64,000 bases of DNA, from positions 310,001 through 374,000 of the forward strand of contig NZ_JABXYK010000003.1 of assembly GCF_013378445.1 (NCBI RefSeq), in the 5' to 3' direction. Positions 37,607 to 45,707 of the stretch are shown here, piece after piece. The translations under genes were made by a program, and so were the position numbers. The stretch's first letter is position 1. The number at the start of each line of letters is the position of its first letter. A model generated the notes under the pieces. It made no database searches. It was not told the origin of the DNA and was given only the letters and a program-made list of their open reading frames with translations. The stretch is from Mycoplana rhizolycopersici. Lineage in GTDB: Bacteria; Pseudomonadota; Alphaproteobacteria; Rhizobiales; Rhizobiaceae.

Positions 37607-37722
37607 AACGATGGGTTAACCAAGGCGAAGATTCGGTTAACAGGCATCAGGCCGCTCCATCGTTCCCGGCGATACCGGGATGTCCCTTTTTAAAGACCTA
37701 GCCGTTGAAGGGGCCCTTTCCA
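37607..37722 (+). promoter_or_regulatory. Third flagellin mRNA leader with conserved helices and a Shine-Dalgarno-complementary box
   Basis: Outer helix AACGATGG (37607-37614) / CCATCGTT (37657-37664) is perfect. GTTAAC (37615-37620) can pair with GTTAAC (37636-37641). CCCGG-CGATA-CCGGG follows, then GTCCCTT (37682-37688), which pairs with AAGGGGC (37708-37714) at the ribosome-binding site. Spacing matches the flaB leader. Confidence 0.6.
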
Positions 37723-38658
37723 ATGACCAGTATTCTGACCAACAATGCCGCAATGGCTGCTCTGCAGACGCTGCGCACCATCAACGACAGCATGGAAGAA
37801 ACGCAGGCGCGTGTCTCTTCCGGTCTGCGCGTCGGCTCCGCAGCCGACAACGCCGCCTACTGGTCGATCGCGACGACGATGCGCTCGGACAACAAGGCGC
37901 TCTCGGCAGTCGAGGATGCTCTCGGTCTCGGCGCCGCCAAGGTGGACACTGCCTATGCGGCGATGGAAAGCGCCAAGGACGTGGTCGAGGAAATCAAGGC
38001 CAAGGTCGTCGCGGCCACTGAGCAGGGCGTCGACAAGGCCAAGGTTCAGGAAGAAATTGGCCAGTTGCAGAAGCAGTTGATGTCGATTGCTGAATCGGCA
38101 TCCTTCAGCGGCGAGAACTGGATCGCCGGCGACGCCGCCGACAAGAGCGTGGTTTCGGGCTTCGTTCGTTCGTCGGGGGGCACCGTCTCCGTCACGACGA
38201 CCGGCTACACACTCAACGATGCGGCGACCGGCAATCTGCTATTTGGTGGCGATGGCAGCGGTGGCATCGATGCGACGAGTGGCATCGTCGGGACGACCAC
38301 GGCCTTCTCCGGCGGTTCGACCTTTTCCGTCTACACGCTGGACATCACCGCATTCACCGGCACCTACGTTGCCGTCAACATGGCCGAAGCGCTAAAACTG
38401 GTCGAGGACTCCTTCCAGGCGATCACCAGTGCTGCAGCCGAACTCGGCTCCATTTCCATGCGCATCGGTCTACAGGCCGACTTCGCCTCGAAGCTTAGCG
38501 ACTCGATCGATTCCGGTATCGGCAGACTTGTCGATGCGGACATGAACGAGGAATCGACCAGGTTGAAGGCGCTGCAGACGCAGCAACAGCTCGGCATCCA
38601 GTCGCTGTCGATCGCCAACACCAATTCCGAGAACATTCTCCAGCTCTTCCGTCAGTAA
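37723..38658 (+). CDS. flaD: Flagellin, third copy (FlaD by S. meliloti order)
   Basis: A 311-residue flagellin. ATG 37723 (MTSILTNNAAMAALQTLRTI) follows AAGGGG by 9 bases; a TTG at 37705 lies inside the ribosome-binding region and is rejected. The variable centre (about residues 140-225) is Ser/Thr/Gly-rich (GYTLNDAATG, GIDATSGIVGTTTAFSGGST). The ends are nearly identical to the neighbours. It ends in LQLFRQ, one residue longer than FlaA/FlaB. Confidence 0.92.
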   Translation: MTSILTNNAAMAALQTLRTINDSMEETQARVSSGLRVGSAADNAAYWSIATTMRSDNKALSAVEDALGLGAAKVDTAYAAMESAKDVVEEIKAKVVAATEQGVDKAKVQEEIGQLQKQLMSIAESASFSGENWIAGDAADKSVVSGFVRSSGGTVSVTTTGYTLNDAATGNLLFGGDGSGGIDATSGIVGTTTAFSGGSTFSVYTLDITAFTGTYVAVNMAEALKLVEDSFQAITSAAAELGSISMRIGLQADFASKLSDSIDSGIGRLVDADMNEESTRLKALQTQQQLGIQSLSIANTNSENILQLFRQ

Positions 38659-38700
38659 GCGGCGCCCTGGCTAGGGGCGACTTCGTCCCGCTCTGACTGG

Positions 38701-38736
38701 AAAAATCCGCGGTTCCGCAAGGAGCCGCGGATTTTT
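38701..38736 (+). terminator. Rho-independent terminator of the third flagellin gene
   Basis: Perfect 12-base inverted repeat AAAAATCCGCGG (38701-38712) / CCGCGGATTTTT (38725-38736) with a loop of 12. Confidence 0.85.
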
Positions 38737-38879
38737 CGTTTCCCGTCGCCGGGCAGTGGAGCGCCCTGCTGACGGCTTGCGTGAAGCTTGCGCATTTTGC
38801 GATTTGGATCCGCGGCTCGCAGGATCTTAAGAAATCCCTAACGGCGTTAACCATTTGTTAACTATTTGCCGATTAACCC

Positions 38880-38888
38880 TTTGTTAAG
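38880..38888 (+). promoter_or_regulatory. Flagellin (class III) promoter box, fourth flagellin gene
   Basis: TTTGTTAAG, 26 nt before the leader helix (38888 to 38914). Two further GTTAAC/TTAACC repeats lie just upstream (38845-38878). Confidence 0.4.
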
Positions 38889-38913
38889 AATGATGGACTG
38901 TCGCCCAGGGCAA

Positions 38914-39003
38914 AACGGTTGGTGACAGCGCGCATGACGCGGTTCCTCCGTTGCCGGTTTTTCACTCCGGCCTGCAAAACATCCCCCATACAAGGTATTG
39001 ACG
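38914..39003 (+). promoter_or_regulatory. Fourth flagellin mRNA leader, reduced form
   Basis: AACGG (38914-38918) can pair with CCGTT (38948-38952), and CCGG (38954-38957) with CCGG (38967-38970), in the same order as in flaB. The TGTCCC box is not conserved (ATCCCCC instead), so the ribosome-binding site AAGG is not obviously covered. Confidence 0.4.
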
Positions 39004-39975
39004 ATGGCCAGCATTTTGACCAACGCCGCCGCCATGGCAGCGCTGCAGACCCTGCGTACGATTGACAGAAGCCTCGAGACAACCCAGGCGCGCGTTTCTT
39101 CCGGCCAGCGCGTCGAAACGGCGGCGGATAACGCGGCCTACTGGTCGATTGCCACCACCATGCGGTCCGACAACCGCGCACTATCCACCGTTCAGGACGC
39201 ATTGGGACTGGGTGCTGCGAAAGTCGATACCGCCTATGCGGCGATGGAAAGCGCCATCGAGACGGTGCAGGAGATCAAGGCGAAGCTGGTCGCCGCCTAT
39301 GGCGTCGGTAACGACCGCGAAAAGATCCAGGAAGAGATCGAACAGTTGCAGGCGCAGCTCAAGAGCGTTGCCGAATCGGCCTCCTTCTCCGGCGAGAACT
39401 GGCTGCAGGAAAAGATCAGCACCAGCGCCTCGGCCACCGTCGCGACGACCGTTACCAAGCAGGTGGTCGCATCCTTCATCCGCAACTCCTCGGGCACCGT
39501 CGCCGTGACGACGGTCGACTACCCGCTGAACGATTCGACGGTGCTCTTCGACCTCGGCGGCGGCAATCTCGGCATTCTCGACAAGGAAGCGATGGACGGA
39601 ACCACCGCTCTCGGTTTCTCTGTCTCAACGCTCGACATCACCGATCTTGCCAGCGTGCAGACAGCGCTCGGCGCCGGCGCCACCGAGGAAGATGCCCTGG
39701 ACGCGATGATCAAGTTCATCGACGGCCAGTTGGAGGCAATGACGAGTGCCGCTTCCAGCCTTGGTTCTATCCAGAAGCGAATCGAGATGCAGGAGAACTT
39801 CGTCGCCACCTTGATCGATACGATCAAACAGGGTGTCGGGCGTCTGGTCGATGCAGACATGAACGAGGAATCGACCCGTCTGAAGGCGTTGCAGACCCAG
39901 CAACAACTCGGCATCCAGTCGCTTTCGATTGCCAACACCAATTCCGAAAACATCCTGCAGCTCTTCAGGCAGTAA
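39004..39975 (+). CDS. flaC: Flagellin, fourth copy (FlaC by S. meliloti order)
   Basis: A 323-residue flagellin. ATG 39004 (MASILTNAAAMAALQTLRTI) has AAGG 9 bases upstream. It differs from the others by EEIEQLQAQL and an insertion around residues 235-250 (LASVQTALGAGATEEDALDA). The C-terminus LVDADMNEESTRLKALQTQQ and NILQLFRQ is shared. Only hairpins without a U-tract follow it (39999-40017 and 40067-40101). Confidence 0.92.
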   Translation: MASILTNAAAMAALQTLRTIDRSLETTQARVSSGQRVETAADNAAYWSIATTMRSDNRALSTVQDALGLGAAKVDTAYAAMESAIETVQEIKAKLVAAYGVGNDREKIQEEIEQLQAQLKSVAESASFSGENWLQEKISTSASATVATTVTKQVVASFIRNSSGTVAVTTVDYPLNDSTVLFDLGGGNLGILDKEAMDGTTALGFSVSTLDITDLASVQTALGAGATEEDALDAMIKFIDGQLEAMTSAASSLGSIQKRIEMQENFVATLIDTIKQGVGRLVDADMNEESTRLKALQTQQQLGIQSLSIANTNSENILQLFRQ

Positions 39976-40066
39976 GGCTGCAATCCGCGCGGTCGCAGCG
40001 AAGGCGCATTGCCTTCGATCGGCCGCATCAGCTCCCGGTGTGCCATGGTCATCGGCACTCCGGACG

Positions 40067-40101
40067 CTTGGGCCGCGCGATTTGCCCTGGCGCGGCCCAA
40101 G
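40067..40101 (+). repeat. Perfect stem-loop between flaC and the fliH-like gene
   Basis: CTTGGGCCGCG (40067-40077) / CGCGGCCCAAG (40091-40101), an 11-base stem with a loop of 13 and no T-run. It may protect the 3' end of the flagellin mRNA or act as a weak terminator. It ends 15 bases before the next promoter element. Confidence 0.55.
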
Positions 40102-40116
40102 ACATTCATCCTCGCA

Positions 40117-40133
40117 CAAGTTTGACCTTCTAG
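40117..40133 (+). promoter_or_regulatory. Candidate class II flagellar promoter element, fliH-like/motB operon
   Basis: TCCTCGCA-CAAGTTT-GACCTT-CTAG. A full match, 183 bases before the first ATG of the operon. The 341 bases between flaC and this operon hold no gene that I can support. Confidence 0.6.
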
Positions 40134-40316
40134 CTTCGCAACCTGCAGTCAGGAAGATTGTGCGCCGACGGGACGCCATCGGCGCGAAGTCCCAGGAGAC
40201 ATGACAGCGGTGTGGAAGAGTATGAAAGTGTCGAGGCAGCAAACAGGGCAGGGACGCGGGCGGTTTGTTCGCGTTCAGTACACATCGGTCGCAGACGCGC
40301 ATCGCGGAGGCGTTCG

Positions 40317-40967
40317 ATGAGCCTGCAGCTTGCAAGATATCTGAAGGATTTCAGCCCGCCGCGTCAGACGCAATCACCTTTCTTGCGAGATGGAGCCTTG
40401 GGAAGACCTGCCGCAGCACCGGAAGCGCTGTTCGATCTGTCCGATCCGGAACCGCAGGTGGATGTCGAGGCGGAGCGCGCCAAAGCGTTCGCCGAGGGCA
40501 GGGCGGAGGCGGAAGCTGATCTCTCTCGCACGCACCGCGAGGAGATGGAGGCGATGCAGGCCGCGCATGCAGCGAGCCTCGCCCAACTCCGCGACAGCTA
40601 CGAAAAGCAGGCCGCAGCGATGATCGCCGAGCGATTTTCGGCGATGTCGGACACGATGGCCGACCTTCTGGCAAGCCAGGCGGCCAACGTGCTGGCGCCG
40701 GTTCTGGACGAGGTCCTGACCCGCAAAGCGGTTGCCGATCTGGCCACCATGATCCGCAGCGGCTGCCAGGAAGGTGAAGGTCTGGTGGTGACGGTGAAGG
40801 GACCGTCGTACCTCTATGAAATGTTGCTGTCGCACTTCGAGGGGCATGCCCCGCTGTTTCGCCACCTGGAAGCGGCAGATCTCGATCTTTCGGCAGAATT
40901 CGGGGATACGGTCCTGGTCACGCGCATGGCGGCCTGGGCTGACACGGTCCGCAGGGTACTGGCATGA
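40317..40967 (+). CDS. FliH-like flagellar export protein (candidate)
   Basis: A 216-residue soluble protein. GGAGG lies 6 bases before ATG 40317 (MSLQLARYLKDFSPPRQTQS). It has a disordered N-terminus, an acidic coiled coil (residues about 45-110, AERAKAFAEGRAEAEADLSR), and a C-terminal helical/beta domain (VLAPVLDEVLTRKAVADLAT, EGLVVTVKGPSYLYEMLLSH). This is the layout of FliH/YscL, the regulator of the FliI ATPase. No other fliH is seen in the cluster. The stop overlaps motB by 4 bases. The name rests on architecture, not on clear sequence motifs. Confidence 0.65.
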   Translation: MSLQLARYLKDFSPPRQTQSPFLRDGALGRPAAAPEALFDLSDPEPQVDVEAERAKAFAEGRAEAEADLSRTHREEMEAMQAAHAASLAQLRDSYEKQAAAMIAERFSAMSDTMADLLASQAANVLAPVLDEVLTRKAVADLATMIRSGCQEGEGLVVTVKGPSYLYEMLLSHFEGHAPLFRHLEAADLDLSAEFGDTVLVTRMAAWADTVRRVLA

Positions 40968-42118
40968 GCGAAGAAAATCACCACAACGGCAAGAACGAGA
41001 TCATCATCGTCAAGCGCCATGGCGACCACGAGGGCGAACACCACGCCTCCGCCTGGAAGATCGCCTATGCCGACTTCATGACGGCGATGATGGCCTTCTT
41101 CCTCGTCATGTGGCTCGTCAATGCCGCGAACGAGGAAACGAAGGCCTCGGTCGCCTCCTACTTCAATCCCATCAAGCTCACCGACGACAAGCCGGCCGAC
41201 AAGTCGCTCAAGAAGCCCGGCAAGCAGGCGCAGGGCGAGGACACCCAGGAGAAATCCAACAGCGACGGCCAGAAGGAGGCGCAGTCGGAGGGTGCGGAGA
41301 AGGGCAAGGACCAGAGCACCACCGCAGGCGAAGAAGTGCAGTATTCGCAGGCCGATTTCTTCGAGAACCCGTATTCCGTTCTCTCGGAGATCGCGCAGGA
41401 AGTCGGGCAGCAGGCCAATGTCAGCGCCAAGGGCGATGGCGGCGCAGCCGATTCAGGTCCGGCCACGGGTGCTGCCGGCGGCGAGGCCTATCGCGACCCC
41501 TTCGATCCGGATTTCTGGACCCAGCAGGTGGAGATCAGCCAGGCAACCAGCGCCGGCAGCGAAGGCATCTCCAAGCCTGATCAGGACAAGGCTGCCGAGA
41601 CCGCGGAAGCAAATCCGGAGGACGCTGCGAAGGAACAGAGCGAGGCCGAGCGCAAGGCATCGGACGACGCCGAGAAACTGCAGCAGGAAATCGTCCAGAA
41701 CATCGGAACGCTCGGCAAGCTCGCCGAGGGCCTGACGGTGACGCCGGCCGAAGGCGGTCTACTGGTCAGCCTGACCGATCAGATGAACTCGGCCATGTTC
41801 AACGTTGGTTCGGCGTTGCCGAAGAAGGAAATGGTCGTCGCGATGGAGAAGATCGGCAAGATCCTTGCTGAACGCGGCGGTGCGATCGCCATTCGCGGCC
41901 ATACCGACGCGCGGCCCTTCCGCGGCAATGGCGACAACTGGCAGCTTTCCGCCGCGCGAGCGCAAAGCGCCTACTACATGCTGGTGCGTGGCGGTCTTGA
42001 CGAGAAGCGGGTCAGCCAGGTCAGCGGTTTTGCCGATCGCCGGCTGAAGGTTCCAGAAGATCCCATGGCCGATGCCAATCGCCGCATTGAGATCCTTGTC
42101 CAGGCGAATGAGAGTTAG
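40964..42118 (+). CDS. motB: Flagellar stator protein MotB
   Basis: A 384-residue stator subunit. It has an N-terminal cytoplasmic tail, then one membrane helix with the proton-carrying Asp (AYADFMTAMMAFFLVMWLVN), a long acidic periplasmic linker (residues about 80-265), and a C-terminal OmpA-like peptidoglycan-binding domain (IAIRGHTDARPFRGNGDNWQ, SAARAQSAYYML). The linker is much longer than in enteric MotB; in S. meliloti the equivalent binds MotC. It overlaps the fliH-like gene by 4 bases. Confidence 0.95.
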   Translation: MSEENHHNGKNEIIIVKRHGDHEGEHHASAWKIAYADFMTAMMAFFLVMWLVNAANEETKASVASYFNPIKLTDDKPADKSLKKPGKQAQGEDTQEKSNSDGQKEAQSEGAEKGKDQSTTAGEEVQYSQADFFENPYSVLSEIAQEVGQQANVSAKGDGGAADSGPATGAAGGEAYRDPFDPDFWTQQVEISQATSAGSEGISKPDQDKAAETAEANPEDAAKEQSEAERKASDDAEKLQQEIVQNIGTLGKLAEGLTVTPAEGGLLVSLTDQMNSAMFNVGSALPKKEMVVAMEKIGKILAERGGAIAIRGHTDARPFRGNGDNWQLSAARAQSAYYMLVRGGLDEKRVSQVSGFADRRLKVPEDPMADANRRIEILVQANES

Positions 42119-42122
42119 CGCG

Positions 42123-43439
42123 ATGCGGTGGAGGCGAAGGCTCCAGATATATGGAATGACAGTTGCTGCGGGGCTTGGCCTCGCAGCTTCGGCACATGCG
42201 CAGACCCCGGATGACCTTGCCCCCTACAAGATGATCCGTTCGCTGCAATATGTGCAGGACACCGTTGTTCTCGGCGATCACTCGGCGATGGAAATGCAGC
42301 GCTTCCTGCTTTCGACGATCGACGAGCGGCTGCGCACGGCCGACACCAAGATCTTTGCCGATCCGCGCAACGTCGACGCGGCGCTTGTCTATGCGATGAG
42401 CGGGGGCAATCCGCAAACGCTCGAACTTCTCGTGAAGAAGGACGTTTCCGGCCACTTCGATCCGCGCATCACCGCCGCGGTGCGCAACTACGTGACCGGC
42501 CGCGGCGCCACCAATACGAAGTCGCTGGCGGAGATCTTTCCCGAGTACAAGAACCTCGAGATCGCCCCCTATCTGGCGCTGGTTTCGGCCAATTCCGTCC
42601 TGCGCAAGGATCCGACGCTGGCGCTCAGCTATTTCGACTGGGCGCGCCTGATTGCACCGGGTACACTTGTCGAGGAAGCCGCACTGCGCCGTTCGATTTA
42701 CGTGGCTGAGCAGAACGGCATGGTGGAGAAGGGCGTTCTCTATTCCAGCCGCTACGCGCGACGCTTCCTGCGTTCGCCCTATGCGAGCCAGTTTGCGGAT
42801 CTGTTCGTGAAGCTCGCCACCGAGCACTTCGAAGAGATCGGCGAGGATAAGATCCAGGAAATCCTGTCCTTCATGGACGCGCCGCGACAGCGCGAGGTTT
42901 ACCTGCGCATGGCGCGCCTGTCGGCCATATCCGGCAAGGATCGGCTCGCCGCGATGGCGTCGGAGCGCGCCCAGGATCTGACTGCGGAAGGCGAAGAGGT
43001 GCCGCGAACGCTGGCAGACCTTTATTCCGGGCTTGTCTCCGTCTCCTCCTCCGATGTGGGCGCGGTAATGGAGAAGCTTGTCGCCATCCCTGACGATGAC
43101 CTGTCGGCCAAGGACCGTGCCCTGAAGGAAGCCGCCCGCAGGGTGGCCGAGGAAGTCTTGCGCCCGCCCGTGCTGATCGATGAGGTGCCGGTGGTGGCAC
43201 CTGCCGAAAGCGGCGTGGCGAGCGTCGGCACTGACAGCGTAAGCGAAGACGAACGAATGAGCCCGACGGCGGTCGCGGCGGAGCCCGCAGCGCCCGCGGC
43301 AGGGCTGCAGTCGGCTGCAGTCGGCGGTGAAACACAGGGTCAGGAACAGAAGGGCGATTCCGCAATCGACAGCTTCGTATCGACGAGCCGGTCGAAACTG
43401 GACGAGATCGACAAACTCCTGAAGGGAGAGGGCAGTTGA
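42123..43439 (+). CDS. motC: Periplasmic motility protein MotC
   Basis: A 438-residue periplasmic protein with a signal peptide (MRWRRRLQIYGMTVAAGLGL, ending in SAHA). ATG 42123 gives the neatest signal; ATG 42108, overlapping motB, is an alternative. The mature part is helical with no catalytic motif. MotC is specific to rhizobial motors, where it binds MotB and is thought to gate the stator. MotE, its chaperone, is encoded at 30320. The last 40 residues (STSRSKLDEIDKLLKGEG) are charged. Confidence 0.88.
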   Translation: MRWRRRLQIYGMTVAAGLGLAASAHAQTPDDLAPYKMIRSLQYVQDTVVLGDHSAMEMQRFLLSTIDERLRTADTKIFADPRNVDAALVYAMSGGNPQTLELLVKKDVSGHFDPRITAAVRNYVTGRGATNTKSLAEIFPEYKNLEIAPYLALVSANSVLRKDPTLALSYFDWARLIAPGTLVEEAALRRSIYVAEQNGMVEKGVLYSSRYARRFLRSPYASQFADLFVKLATEHFEEIGEDKIQEILSFMDAPRQREVYLRMARLSAISGKDRLAAMASERAQDLTAEGEEVPRTLADLYSGLVSVSSSDVGAVMEKLVAIPDDDLSAKDRALKEAARRVAEEVLRPPVLIDEVPVVAPAESGVASVGTDSVSEDERMSPTAVAAEPAAPAAGLQSAAVGGETQGQEQKGDSAIDSFVSTSRSKLDEIDKLLKGEGS

Positions 43440-44935
43440 GCAGCATCGACACCAATTTAGTGAGCCAGCTCGATGGCAAGCGCTCCTATGGAGCAGCCAA
43501 ATCCAGGTCGGACGGCGGTGACGGCAAATTTTCCGAAGCCTTCGACAATCTCGCCGGCAAAGGCGGAGCCAAGAACTCCATCACGCGCGAGGCTATTCTG
43601 GAAGGCGTCGCGAAGGCAGGCGGGGACGTGCTGCCTTCGCTCGCGTCGACCCCGATCCAGGGCCGCTTTGCGGCAGATGCCGGCAAGGAGGAGGTGCAGG
43701 CGCAGTTGCCCGGCACCGTCTCCGACGCCTCCGACATCGTCGATACGGTTCCAGCCCAGGCAGCGGCAAGCAATCTTCCTGATGCCGATATCCTTGCATT
43801 GGCGGCGGAGACCAAAGGAACGGTCTCCCGCCCCGCAGACGACCGCAAGACGCCCTCGGATGAGCCCGTCAGGTCCGATATCGATGGCGGTTATGACGGT
43901 CTTCTGGATATTCTGGCCGGCACCCCGGCGATAGCCGAACAGGCACAGAGTGCGGAACTCGCGCAGGCTGCCGCTTCAGTCGTTGTCCAGGGCGCACAGC
44001 AGCAGGTTGGCGACAATAGCGCAGCAACAGTGAATTCCGTTGAGGCCGGCGTCACAGAGCTGATGCTTGCCAATCTACCGGCCAGAGCGATCAAGGGCGG
44101 CGAAACTGGCGATGCAGCTTCCAGCCGCGCCCGCGCGCAATCGACCCATCTCGCCGGCGCGCCGCAGGCTGCGACAGCGTCAGCCATGGCGGCCGATGAT
44201 GTCGCAAGCGCCGACGCTGCCATGGCGGTCGACGATGCTGCAGGCTCCGATGCAGATCAAGTCTTTCGGCTGGTTCGTTCCGATGGAAGGGCTCGGCCGG
44301 TCGAGATCGCCATCGGCGGAAACGGGGACGTGGCGGTGAAGGAGCAGGGTACGCCGGCTGCTAAGATCGAGGCCGTCACGGTCCTCGAGTCGCGCCGTTA
44401 TCTCGGACTCGCGCCGAGCGGCAATGCGTCTGCGGTAACGTCGGCCATCGCGCACGATCCGACGCTGGCCTCCGCTCTGACGGCGGCGCAGGACGACAAG
44501 ACCGGCAAGGTCGTCAATACGCTGAAGATCCAGTTGAGCCCGATCGACCTCGGTACGGTCACCGCGACGCTGCGGCTTCAGGGCGAGGCGCTGACGGTCG
44601 ACCTGAAGGTCGAGACCGGCAAGGCCTACCGCAATCTCAGCGACGATCAGGATGCCATCATCAAGGCGCTGCGCGGCCATGGCTTTGCGGTGGACCAAAT
44701 CAGCGTCCAGATGACCTCTTCCTCCGATCGCAGCGGCAGCACGGGGCAGGGCGATCCGCAGGCACAGTTCTCCGGCCAACAGCAGGCGCGCGAGGGCGGC
44801 AGCCAGCAGCAGGGCGGCAATGCCCGTCAGGCGGATACCAAGGCATTCAACGAGGGAACGTCGCATGATTACGGCCAGACGGACGGCTCTTCTGGCGCTA
44901 ACCAGTCTCGCGGCTCTGGCGGCGTCTATCTGTAG
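43436..44935 (+). CDS. fliK: Hook-length control protein FliK
   Basis: A 499-residue hook ruler. TTG 43436 overlaps the motC stop, and GGGAG lies about 8 bases upstream, so TTG is the likely start. Most of the chain is low-complexity Ala/Gln/Ser sequence; the C-terminal hook domain is clear (LKIQLSPIDLGTVTATLRLQ, ALRGHGFAVDQISVQMTS). The tail after it is Gln/Gly-rich. The last 71 bases overlap the start of the next gene in another frame. Confidence 0.88.
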   Translation: MSSIDTNLVSQLDGKRSYGAAKSRSDGGDGKFSEAFDNLAGKGGAKNSITREAILEGVAKAGGDVLPSLASTPIQGRFAADAGKEEVQAQLPGTVSDASDIVDTVPAQAAASNLPDADILALAAETKGTVSRPADDRKTPSDEPVRSDIDGGYDGLLDILAGTPAIAEQAQSAELAQAAASVVVQGAQQQVGDNSAATVNSVEAGVTELMLANLPARAIKGGETGDAASSRARAQSTHLAGAPQAATASAMAADDVASADAAMAVDDAAGSDADQVFRLVRSDGRARPVEIAIGGNGDVAVKEQGTPAAKIEAVTVLESRRYLGLAPSGNASAVTSAIAHDPTLASALTAAQDDKTGKVVNTLKIQLSPIDLGTVTATLRLQGEALTVDLKVETGKAYRNLSDDQDAIIKALRGHGFAVDQISVQMTSSSDRSGSTGQGDPQAQFSGQQQAREGGSQQQGGNARQADTKAFNEGTSHDYGQTDGSSGANQSRGSGGVYL

Positions 44936-45437
44936 CGCTCAGGCGGCGGTCGGTAGCTGTGAAAAAGAGATCCTCGCGGCAGCTTCGAAATACGACATTC
45001 CCGCCGGCATCCTCTATTCGGTCGGTCTCACGGAGACCGGCCGTAAAGGGTCGCTGCAGCCTTACGCACTGAACATCGAGGGCAAGGCCTATTTCGCAAG
45101 CAGCGAGCGCGAGGCCTTGCAGCGCTTCCAGCAGGCGCGCGCGAGCGGTGCCAAGCTGATCGACCTCGGCTGCATGCAGATCAATTATCATTTCCATGGG
45201 GCCGAGTTTTCCTCGCCCACGGAGATGCTCAATCCCCGCCGCAACGTCGAGTATGCTGCACGCTTTCTGTCGGAGCTGAGGGACCGTCACGAGACTTGGA
45301 CGATGGCGGTGGCACGCTATCACGCTGGTCCGAACAATGATCCGGCACAGAAGCGTTACGTCTGCCGGGTGATCGCGAACCTCGTCGCGACCGGCTACGG
45401 AAGCTGGACGAATAACGCTCGCGCCTTCTGCCGATAA
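44865..45437 (+). CDS. Flagellar lytic transglycosylase (SltF-like)
   Basis: A 190-residue periplasmic enzyme with a signal peptide (MITARRTALLALTSLAALAA, ending SAQA). The catalytic Glu is in GILYSVGLTETGRKGSL, and IDLGCMQINYHFHG and RYHAGPNN are the other SLT-domain motifs. It cuts peptidoglycan, probably to let the rod through, because the FlgJ-like protein of this cluster lacks an enzymatic domain. GAGGGAAC precedes the ATG. The start lies inside fliK. Confidence 0.85.
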   Translation: MITARRTALLALTSLAALAASICSAQAAVGSCEKEILAAASKYDIPAGILYSVGLTETGRKGSLQPYALNIEGKAYFASSEREALQRFQQARASGAKLIDLGCMQINYHFHGAEFSSPTEMLNPRRNVEYAARFLSELRDRHETWTMAVARYHAGPNNDPAQKRYVCRVIANLVATGYGSWTNNARAFCR

Positions 45438-45707
45438 TACAATCGTTGATTGATAATGGTGTCGTTTAACAAATGTGGCGGCAATGCGCGCGCTTTGTGG
45501 CTGGCAAGTCCGGATCGCGGTCGCGCGTTAACTTTTCCACCAGAAAATAGTCGAATCCTCGCGAGTGCCTACTACATCTAGTGCAAATCGCCCCCCTATG
45601 GTTAATCAATTATTAAATAATCCGGATGATTTTATGTAATTGCCGCTGAATCCCACGATTCGTACCACTTTATTAACGAAGCACCACACTGATTCGGAGG
45701 CGGACGA
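45438..45707 (+). promoter_or_regulatory. Promoter region of rem
   Basis: A 270-base AT-rich stretch. It holds a 13-base palindrome ATTATTAAATAAT at 45609-45621 and no copy of the class II element, in keeping with rem being switched on by VisN/VisR. GGAGG (about 45696-45700) sets the rem start. Confidence 0.5.

Noticed and set aside
37705-37722. Earlier TTG start for the third flagellin
   Set aside because: It lies in the ribosome-binding region and would add MKGPFP in front of the conserved flagellin start.
36121-39975. Near-identical DNA at the ends of the four flagellin genes as a mobile or CRISPR-type repeat
   Set aside because: The repeats are in-frame coding sequence of paralogous genes; there are no spacers, no transposase and no target-site duplications.
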